A DNA stretch of 64,000 nucleotides from Desmodus rotundus (lineage: Eukaryota; Chordata; Mammalia; Chiroptera; Phyllostomidae), in assembly GCF_022682495.2 (NCBI RefSeq), contig NC_071397.1:29527427-29591426 (forward strand), in the 5' to 3' direction. Of this stretch, positions 55,976 to 64,000 are shown piece by piece. Below the pieces are notes generated by a model that was given only the letters and a program-made list of their open reading frames with translations, was not told the DNA's origin and ran no database searches. Position numbers and translations under genes: made by a program. The first letter of the stretch is position 1. Every line of letters begins with the position of its first letter.

Positions 55976-57221
55976 GAAAGAAGGAGAAGGAAGGAGTGAG
56001 AATAATTACTAAATGATTTTGTCTCTTTTATCTTTCTGGTGGGCTAGAAAGAAGGGAAGGGGAAAAAGTAAAGGGAAATGGTTAAGTAAATAAATGACAA
56101 TGTCTACATTAATGTAGAGATCAACGACCATACAATTTTGAAAAGTGTTATTCCTGCCCATGTATTTATATATTTTTGATATTGAAGTTTTCTATTCACT
56201 TCAAATAGTAATGTCTTGTTTTTACAGTAGCATAGCAACTCCTCTGTTGAAAGTTCATATGGTCTACTGAATATATGAAAAATTGCTACATGACAGGTTT
56301 TGGGATTCAAGCACCAGAGAGAAATACCTGGGGAGCTTTTCAAAATTACACACATCCCTGGAGACTCCGTTATCACCTCTCAGGGGCTACGCTGCCCAAC
56401 TGAGAATCCCTGGTTTGTGTCTTCTCACCAATGAGTGTATCACTTGCCCCAGGTATGGGTTTGAGAAGTACTACTGACTATGTTGGGTGGGAAAAGGCAG
56501 AATTTTCAGGTTAGTTATTCCAAGTGAAAAAGAAAATACAAAAATGAGAGCAATTCATTGGGTGACTCCAATTCCTTAAGAAAATAAATAGCCCAGGAAA
56601 GTATTAAATAGTATAAGGAGATTTCCACCCTAAATAGTCACGTAAGAATTTGAAAAATATGGAAGGAAAGCAATATCAAAGTAAAAATAAATCAGCCAAC
56701 AGACTGTCTTCAATCTGTTGGGTGATATATTTATCATATTTTACAATTAAGTAAGCTGACTTTTAAAGTTGTTTTGAGCATCTAAATGACTACTTAGTTT
56801 CCCTAATAAGACCACATAGCACTCTATATATTATTCATTGCCAATCATATTGGCTGTGTCCTTAGACAATACTGCTTTTTCCTGCTACACTGTATTAATA
56901 GTTCTTAATGATATGACTCAGTTCCATTGGAGCAGTCATTTTTAATGCAGTTTATGAATACCACATGGTCCCAAGCTGTTCTGATAATTAATACCTTAGA
57001 CCTGTGTTATTGTTGTTAACTCATAGCAATGACAGCCAGTATTTATTTAGCACCTTAAATTTTAATGGCTTTGTATTCATTTTTGTTAACAAAAGCAAAC
57101 AGTAGCCTTTGAAATAAGTAGGCACCTAGCCCTGATGAAAAATACTAAGTTAACAAAAGTTCAAATTCTAACCCAGAATTTGAAAATCAGAGGAGACTTG
57201 GGACAGACGTTTCTTGCTTTA
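55976..57221. other. Mostly unrecognised; possible MER5-like piece
   Basis: 56285-56475 has Charlie-MITE-like fragments ('gagaaatacctggggagctt', 'aactgagaatccctggtttg', 'gggtttgagaagtactactg') in the right order but weakly. The remainder is AT-rich without a named repeat. Confidence 0.4.
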
Positions 57222-57374
57222 TTGGCTTTTACTCTTAGGGAGCATCAGAATCACTCGGGAACTTGTGGAACATATGGATGCCCACATAGGAGGGGCTTTA
57301 GGGGGTCTAAAAATCTGCATTTAAAACCAGAACTCAGGATGGTCTTTGAATTCTCGTTTGAAAATTACTGCACA
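57222..57374 (+). mobile_element. MER5A-type hAT MITE
   Basis: 'gagcatcagaatcactcggg', 'aacttgtggaacatatggat', 'ggtctaaaaatctgcattta', end 'gtttgaaaattactgca'. Diverged MER5A. Confidence 0.72.
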
Positions 57375-57394
57375 AACCCCACCCCCACCCCCCC

Positions 57395-57515
57395 ATGTAT
57401 ACTGGATGAAACTGAGCCCCGTAGAGGTTAAATGACTTACCCAAGGTCAGAGGGCTGGATAATGACAATCTCATGTAGGACTGATTAGTTCTGTGCTCTT
57501 CCCACCTTTATGCCC
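57395..57515 (-). mobile_element. MIR SINE, antisense
   Basis: 'ctggatgaaactgagccccg', 'tagaggttaaatgacttacc', 'caaggtcagagggctggata'. Antisense MIR core. Confidence 0.75.
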
Positions 57516-57839
57516 TGCCTATTTCAACTGCCCTCCTGCTGGATTCCTGCAAGAGGACGGTCACCTCTCTAGTCCTCCCATGAAGGGAAGTTCAGACAGT
57601 ATTCTGCAGGTGCCTTAGACCAGAAAGAAGTGACCACTGTGTGAATAGTAGAAAACAACCCTGTCACCTTAAAGGGAGTACAAACAATGCAAGCACCAGG
57701 GGAACATTAAGGCAAAATGCCAAAAGCTTGATGAGGTAGACAAAGGTGGCTATGATATTGCAAGTTTACTCATTTACTCACTTAATGTCACTATGATTGT
57801 AAAAATAGCAATAATAACGACAAGCTCTGTGCTGCTGAT

Positions 57840-58015
57840 AACTAAATCTCAGAAAGGCTACACCCAGAATTTACTTTATCTTTCTGAATTTCAATTTCTA
57901 ATCTAAGAACAGTATGCTAAACCTACATACTATGCAGAATTATCTGGAGTATAGCAGTATTCTGTGAACAGTGTTTCATGCAGTCCTAGCACATGGTAAA
58001 TAAATGTTATATATT
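57840..58015 (+). mobile_element. Probable MIR SINE
   Basis: Weak sense MIR: 'ctttatctttctgaatttca', 'atttctaatctaagaacagt', 'gcagtcctagcacatggtaa', 'ataaatgttatat'. Confidence 0.55.
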
Positions 58016-58159
58016 TTTTTTAAATGTTATTATTGGTGGAAGAACCACAGAGATTATAATTACATACATACCGAAGTAGAATTATTGGTACCTCCCAACA
58101 CTAAAGTGCTAGAAATTACAAAACATGGCAGAGAGGATATAAGAAAGATTAAGAAGTTT

Positions 58160-58560
58160 TATGAGAACATCTATATATAATAACAAGGATGGCACTAATG
58201 GAACATAATACTGAGCAAAAGAAGTAAGACACAGTAACATAAACATTATGGTTCCATTTGTCAAGATTAAGAACAGGCACAACTAAACTATGTTGCTTGG
58301 GAATGCAGAGTCAGGAAGCCAAACTAGAAAGCAAAACAAGGAATGACAAAAACATTAGGAAAGTTGTTCCCTCTTGGGTTCCAAGGGGGTTGCCATGAGG
58401 AAAGGCACACAGGGGATTCAGGGGTGCTGGCCAATTTCTATTTCTTGACCTGGGTGGTGGTTATACTGGTATTCCCTTTAAAATACTTGTCTATTTTTAT
58501 TTTGTACTTTTCTATATATGTTCATTTCAGAATCAAGTTTTAAAAGGTTTTTAAAAGATA
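58160..58560 (+). mobile_element. Old L1M 3' UTR
   Basis: 'gcaaaagaagtaagacacag', 'tatggttccatttgtcaaga', 'ttaagaacaggcacaactaa', 'ttcttgacctgggtggtggt', 'tatactggtattccctttaa', ending in an A-rich stretch. Sense strand. Confidence 0.8.
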
Positions 58561-59371
58561 AATTTGTAGATAAAGCCCAAAGGAGGCACTAGGCATTCCT
58601 GTTGTAGATGTTGGAATTATCTCTCCGCATAGACTACTAGGATAATAGAGTTCTACTGTGCAGTAGGTTTATGTAAATATTTATCTGTGTACTGGCCAGA
58701 GGACTCAGACCTGGAGGTATTGTGATATTTAATTGCAAAGCATTTGATCAGAGGTTGTCAGGATCCATTCAACACTAAATATATACAGCCATTCTAATTC
58801 CATATGACTTACTAGTGCAGTGCTGATTATATTCAAAGTCATCATAGTCTTAAAAATAGCCAAGTTTGCTTGTTCCAACAGTGTTTGTAGCCATAGTTTC
58901 TACGGTTCCAAGCTACATATGAAGAAATAATATGCGTCCTAAAAGGGAAGATGAGTCATTTTCTGAGTCTTACAGGGGCAAAGTTCATCATGTTTTCACT
59001 TTGAAAGTATCCCTGCATTTATTTTGCTTTAGGTGTGCTTTGCCAGAGACTAAACTAAAACTTTAACCAAGACATTAGAAGACAAAACTATAGTCAGTAG
59101 TCAATAGCTGTGGTATATAATTTCATTATTTTAATTAACTAGCAATATTTTGACATCTAGATAAGACTGCTTTGAGTAGTGTTTCCATGTATATTATATC
59201 ATTTGTTTTAAGTTATAGAATGAGTAGAAACTTAAAATTTAAAAAATTGATATCAGAGTTGGTAACAACTCCTTCCATTGAATTCTTAAAATGCTTCTAA
59301 TTTCTTGTGAGTTATGACCAGAAGACAGAAATTGGACCCAACTTATTAATATGCTACTTCCAATCAATTAA
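58561..59371. other. No recognisable feature
   Basis: AT-rich 0.8 kb; no gene or named repeat. Confidence 0.4.
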
Positions 59372-59385
59372 TTGGATTTACTTTA

Positions 59386-59903
59386 TTTTTTTATTTTTTT
59401 ATTTTTTTATTGTTATTCAATTACAGTTGTATGTCTTTTCTCCCCATCCCTCCACCCCACCCCAGGTGAACCCACCTCCCTCCCCCCTCTCCACCCTCCC
59501 CCTTGGTTTTGTCCATGTGTCCTTTATAGTAGTTCCTGTAATCCCCTCTACCCACTGTCCCCGCCCCCACCCCCAACCCCCGCCCTGGCTATTGTTAGAT
59601 TGTTCTTAACTTCAATGTCTTTGGTTATATTTTGTTTGCTTTTTTCTTCTATTGCTTATGTTCCAGTTAAAGGTGAGATCATATGGTACTTGTCCCTCAC
59701 TTCCTGGCTTATTTCACTTAGCATAATGCTCTCCAGTTTCATCCATGTTGTTGCAAAGGGTATAAGCTCCTTCTTTCTCTCTGCTGTGTAGAATTCCATT
59801 GTGTAAATATACCATAGTTTTTGGATCCACTCGTTTGCTGATGGGCACTTTGGTTGCTTCCAGTACTTGGCTATTGTAAATTGTGCTGCTATGAACATTG
59901 GGG
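59386..59903 (-). mobile_element. Young 5'-truncated bat L1 with exact target duplication
   Basis: Antisense L1 from poly-T (59386) through the C-rich 3' UTR to the ORF2 C-terminus. Codons on minus give 'FIAAQFTIAKYWKQPKCP', 'SANEWIQKLWYIYTMEFY' and 'SIMLSEISQEVRDKYHM'. TSD ttggatttacttta is exact at 59372-59385 and 59904-59917. The 3' UTR carries a strong minus-strand G-quadruplex motif at 59559-59581 (C-runs of 4, 5, 5, 5 on plus). Confidence 0.95.
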
Positions 59904-59977
59904 TTGGATTTACTTTAAAAGGCAAAAGATTTATACGATCTGAAGAGAAACCAGAGTATAATTGGATTTACTTTAAT

Positions 59978-61265
59978 AAAATGTATCATACAAACAAAAG
60001 AATAAAATGTATGTATACACTTTAAAGAATAATAAAATAAACACTCATGTACATACAACACAACTTAAGAAAAAGAACATAACCAAGATTTTTGTTCCCT
60101 TTCTGCCTGTTATGAGGCAACCACTACCCTGAATTTCATGAATCTCACATTATAGGGAACTGTTCCACGTGTGGGAAATGTAGCCCAGCTCCCACTTGGA
60201 AAAGCCAGTGGGTGCGAGGTTTGGCAGGCAGGACCCATGCCCATGGACAGGTTCTCCCATGGGGAATCAAGCCTGCATTGTACCTAGGCTGCTATGAGAC
60301 TTGCTTTTGCTAAAACTCTCTCACCCTGAATTGAGGCAGCAAATGTTTACTGAGTATCTTTAACTTCCTAAAGTCTGTGCTAAACCTCCCATTATGGAGT
60401 GTAACCAGCTCAACCACTTTCCCCTTTGAGCTGTAACATCCTTCTCTTTGAGGTAATTAGCAGTATGCTGTCCTTTGTTGTCTGTAAAAGGTTATCACCT
60501 ACAGTGAACCTGTGCATAGTAATGAGGACCATCTTCCTTCGATGTAATGTGCCCAGAAAAGCAATAAAAGCCTGTCCAGGCAGAGGTTGGCTCTCTCTTG
60601 GTCTCTCTCTGGCCCTCACGCCCTCTCTCACTTAGAGAGTGGCCATGCTGCCCCTTTTTATCCACAGGATTTCTGTAGTCCGTGTGTATTTGTCTATGGC
60701 TGTCACAACACAGGATCCTGCTGGCTGGGGTCCGCATCATCACACCATGTTTTTCTTTGCAGTTTTACCACATGTATGCAGCACATATAATTATGCATAT
60801 TGTCTAGTCTTACATGTTTTTAAGAATTATATAAATGATATTATGTAATAGTATTCAATAAATTTTTTATTTCTCATTATATTTTTGATTTACTGCATTG
60901 ATAAATGTATCTGTACTTAATTCATTTTCAATGTATATTCAATTGTATGAATATATACCATAAACTACCCATTCTTATATTTGTACAGAAGGCACTTGGG
61001 TTGTTTCCATTTTGAGAGTGTTTATTATTATTTAACTAATTATGCTATAAACATTCTTCAACATGTCTCTTGGTGTCCCTGTGCTAACATTCTTAGGAGT
61101 GACTATCTAGGTGTGGAATTCTTAGCTCATAGGTATGCATAGCTTTAACTTTAGCAGATAATGTCAAATTGTTTTTCCAAAGTGGTTGTACAAGTTTACA
61201 TTCTTGAATGCCTAAATTTACTTTTCATTCCCATCACACAGTTACAAATAAAGCAACAATATTAA
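59978..61265 (-). mobile_element. Old L1M split by a solo LTR
   Basis: 59978-60164 ('acaacttaagaaaaagaaca', 'gaggcaaccactaccctgaa') and 60750-61265 ('aggcacttgggttgtttcca', 'gctataaacattcttcaaca', 'ttaggagtgactatctaggt', 'ccaaagtggttgtacaagtt') are antisense L1M 3' UTR and ORF2 end in correct order. The LTR at 60170 sits between them. Confidence 0.8.
60170..60744 (+). mobile_element. Solo LTR of an endogenous retrovirus
   Basis: 575 bp, starting tgtgggaaatgtagcccagc and ending 'gggtccgcatcatcaca' (TG...CA). AATAAA is at 60563-60568, followed by a CTCT-rich stretch as expected for R/U5. Flanked by ccacg (60165-60169) and ccatg (60745-60749): a 5-bp duplication with one CpG-decay difference, which suggests an ERVL-class integrase. 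Family not named. The internal region was lost, presumably by LTR-LTR recombination. Confidence 0.8.
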
Positions 61266-62659
61266 CTTTTTCTGTTGATTGTTTTGATTACAAGTATCAG
61301 AAGCAAACTCTATAAAGTAATTGGTTCACATAAGCAAACTGTAGCAAGGGTAGCTAGCCATGGAGTTGGCCTTGGGGGTGATTCAAAGCAAAAGTTTAAA
61401 TCTCATTAGGACTTTTTCTCTAGTGTTCATTTCTGCTTCTCAGTGAAGGCTGGTCTCTCTCAGAACAGTTTCTTCATCCAGGAAGGGGCATTGTTGTCTG
61501 TAGTTCCAGATCCATCTGCTTCCGGTTTCTTCTCAGCTTCAGATTGAAAAATCCTGAAAAGAACTCTGATTGGACCAGTGTGTGCACAAATGCATCCTTA
61601 GATTAACAATCATGATGATTAGCAGGCGAGGAACTCCGGTGAGGTCACATGACCACTTATGTGGCCAGAGAATCAGGGGCTTTGTTGCCAGAGAAAATAA
61701 TGAGCAGATAACAAATATGCACTAGCGTATGCAAAACCAGTAAAGACTTATAACTAATTGTGGCTTGTAGATTGTGGCTAAATGAAATATATACCTTAGT
61801 TAAAACTTACATGTATAATGTAAAGGAAAACATTCAGGAACCACAGGGCCAAGGGGATATCACATCTGATGGCCTTGACTCTTCCACCAATATGAGGTCA
61901 AGTAAGGCACACCGCTCTTTCCAAGTACCTACACGTGACCTGCGGAGGAGTTACATGCAGGAGATGTGGGAATGAAAGGTCCCTAAGAGCTTGAGCATAT
62001 CTTCCATGACACTAAACTTTATCTGAAGAGACTGTTTAGATTAGAACATTACAGTACATTTTAAATGGCATAGGCTTAAAATGTTAATATTTCTCTATTA
62101 ATCAGGAGCTGGAAACTTAAAAAAAGGCCAGATTTGTTATAGACAGAAATGAATAAATTACATATGGTCAGCATGACTGAGCTGTGGTGTAACACTATAC
62201 AGCTTTTAAATTCCTGCTTCGTTCTTCTGGCTTAAGCATTGCTGACACAAGGTGTTTTCAGCCCCTCCTGGCTGCAGTCCTCCACATCTCTCCTTGCTCC
62301 TCCCTCTGCCTCTGCTTTGGTGTCACAGAGCCCTACCGCTGGAGAAATTGACTAGCTCCCCGAACCAAAAGTCATGTGGCGTCAGCATCCTTGCCACCTG
62401 GAAACTCAAAAACCAGGTATATCTGATATTCCCTCCACACTTACCATTTCCATGTACATCAGCCTGACTACTACCTGCCAACACCTTGACTTTTTTGTCC
62501 AATGGTTGTCTCTGGCCACCCAGTGGCTATTCAGTCTGAACACACCCCAGGCTGGAATGCCAATGAGTTAATGCCTTTTGGGAGTAGCCCTCAACCAATG
62601 ACTCTCTGGGAGACAGAGAATAAATATTCACCTTTACCTTCAGTGTAGAATAACCTGAG
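61266..62659. other. No confident feature
   Basis: 61270-61690 contains 'ctctgattggaccagtgtgt' and 'gaggtcacatgaccacttat', motifs I have seen in old mammalian repeats but cannot assign. 62240-62640 is unrecognised. Open frames here have no domains. Confidence 0.35.
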
Positions 62660-63430
62660 ACATGTGTACCTGCTGTTAAGTCAGCTCCAATGCCTGGCAA
62701 CTCTATGAATGAGTGATGTCCACGATGCCCTGTCCTTAACAGCCCTGCTCAGCTCCTGTAGATTCATGCCTTCTTCTATAGAGTTAATCCATCCCATATG
62801 TGGTCTTCTACGTGTCCTGCTCCTTCTATTTTCCCAGCATTGTAGTCTTTTCTAAAGAACCCTGCCTTCTTATGATATGCCCAAAGTAGGGCAGCTTCAG
62901 TTTTGTCTCCAGTAATGTTTCTGATGGTCCAAGGTATCCACTGAGCTCTCCTCCAATACCATATTTCAAATTAATCTATCTTTTCCTCTTAGCTTTACTC
63001 ACTGTACGACTTTTTTGCACCTGTACATAGTAATTGGGAATATAAGGGTGTGGATGATCTTCACCTTGGTCTCAAATGACACATTTTTGCTCCTGATGGT
63101 CTTTTCTAATCCTTCCAGTAATCCGCTTCTGAGTCAGCCTTCTCTTGATTTCTTGGCCGTAATTGCCCTTTAATGGATGACTGACCCAAATGAAGAATAA
63201 TCTTTAACAATTTTGACGTCTTCATTGTCTATGTTAGGTTGTGTATTTTCTTCTGTGGTCATGATTTTTGTCTTCTTAATGTTCACATGCGGTCCTGCTG
63301 TGGCACTTTCTTCTCCCACTTTCATCAGAAATCATGTCAAATCATTGCTACTTTTTGCCAATAAGATGGTATCATCTGCACGTATTAAGTTATTGGTATT
63401 TCTTCCACCAACTTTCATGTAAAATTAGGA
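62660..63430 (-). mobile_element. RTE-clade LINE fragment (BovB/MamRTE-like)
   Basis: The plus strand reads as antisense RTE: 'acagccctgctcagctcctg', 'atcccatatgtggtcttcta', 'tatgcccaaagtagggcagc', 'ttctcttgatttcttggccg', 'tcttctgtggtcatgatttt', 'tgtcttcttaatgttcacat', 'gatggtatcatctgcacgta'. In sense the last part encodes the reverse-transcriptase active-site region, reading 'RADDTILLA' where active RTE/BovB has YADD (63360-63390). Further 3' parts encode the RTE tail with stops. Defective fragment. Confidence 0.82.
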
Positions 63431-64000
63431 CACGTGTTTCCTAAGTCTCTTCTCCCTCCCCCTCTTCTCTCCCATCTCTTTGATATCAGAAAACAAGCAA
63501 CATTTTCTTTGACTTTTCCTATACCCCTTAATTCTATAATCAGAAAGCAAATTCCTGTTTCTAGGTTATGAAAATTTTCACTATCATTTGCTGAAGGGGT
63601 ATTCTTCCTACACTACATGAGAAATCTATGTGCTAGGTCATCATGCTATGTGCTTCAGTCCCTGGTATGTTAAAGGAGAAAAATTAAGAAATTTATAAAA
63701 TTACCCCTTGCACCTTGTTGTATACCCTTATTTTTTAATTTCATAAACTATCATTTTTCTTCATATTTTATTCTTTCTAAAAACATTCATTTTACTGATG
63801 GAAACATAGATACTGAAGAAAAACACAGAGGAAAGAATAGAAGTTAAATAAAGAACAAAGAATTTCAGGACCTTTCCTAGAAAAAAATGGGTCAATTTTG
63901 AACAAATAGTTCTCCCAAGATTCAGAGAGACTAAAAAGCAAGTTGGTCTTCCAAAAATAATGAGCCTGAAAGACTAACAAGAAAGAGATCAAAAAAGAGA
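63431..64000. other. No recognisable feature
   Basis: AT-rich end of the window. Nothing named. Confidence 0.4.

Noticed and set aside
59372..59791. 139-codon plus-strand proline-rich and hydrophobic frame
   Set aside because: It is the antisense of the C-rich L1 3' UTR. The same pseudo-protein appears at every L1 copy (26373, 39539, 5959), which shows it is a repeat artefact.
1..64000. CRISPR array, operons, phage or bacterial defence genes
   Set aside because: The sequence is a mammalian genome: SINEs, LINEs, LTRs, low coding density. No spaced direct-repeat arrays were seen.

Overview
The window is mammalian nuclear DNA, almost certainly from a bat. Several SINEs match the bat tRNA-derived VES family (about 31-251, 5445-5622, 12321-12522, 17893-18071, 40600-40811). 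The younger LINE-1 3' ends have the polypurine 3' UTR I associate with yangochiropteran bats. The subfamily mix suggests Yangochiroptera (phyllostomid or relative possible), but I cannot fix the species. No Helitron or recent hAT burst typical of Myotis is visible.

I find no credible protein-coding exon of a host gene, no intact RNA gene and no CRISPR or prokaryotic feature. Open frames of 60-180 codons occur on both strands at the density expected by chance in AT-rich DNA. Those with recognisable content are remnants of transposon proteins: LINE-1 ORF1 and ORF2, Tigger transposase and an RTE reverse transcriptase. The window looks like an intron or gene desert.

Layout. 0-13 kb: VES SINEs, old L2 and MIR fragments, a candidate LTR, a MER5A-type MITE, a 5'-truncated L1 with target-site duplication (TSD), and a CTCF-like site near 5.1 kb. 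13-19 kb: a MaLR-type LTR (16.1 kb), a MITE (14.2 kb), a second VES subfamily copy (17.9 kb). 18.9-22.7 kb: two homologous arms of about 370 bp in inverted orientation, 3 kb apart, with a mariner-like MITE, a hAT MITE and a MIR between them. 24.9-28.6 kb: MaLR LTRs; one MLT1 copy is split by a twin-primed (internally inverted) L1. 28.6-37.9 kb: mostly unannotatable DNA plus a perfect CTCF core. 37.9-44.2 kb: the most structured region, an old L1M interrupted by a younger L1 and by a 4.5-kb chimera of a near full-length half-L1 (HAL1) joined to a 5'-truncated L1 within one TSD; that chimera in turn holds a VES and a tiny L1 with a probable 3' transduction. 45-56 kb: L2 copies, a tailless 5S rRNA retropseudogene fragment, an ERVL-type LTR, a second mariner-like MITE, and a complete but dead Tigger1-type transposon inside an L2. 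56-64 kb: old L1 pieces, a young L1 with an exact 14-bp TSD and an unexplained third copy of the target, a solo LTR with 5-bp TSD in an old L1, and an RTE-clade LINE fragment.

Family names and comparisons rest on consensus sequences known to me, not on a database search. Boundaries are usually good to about 5-20 bases, and exact where a TSD or terminal repeat is cited. The most interesting findings are the HAL1-L1 chimera, the 5S retropseudogene, the twin-primed L1 and the inverted arms; none is a demonstrated new functional system.
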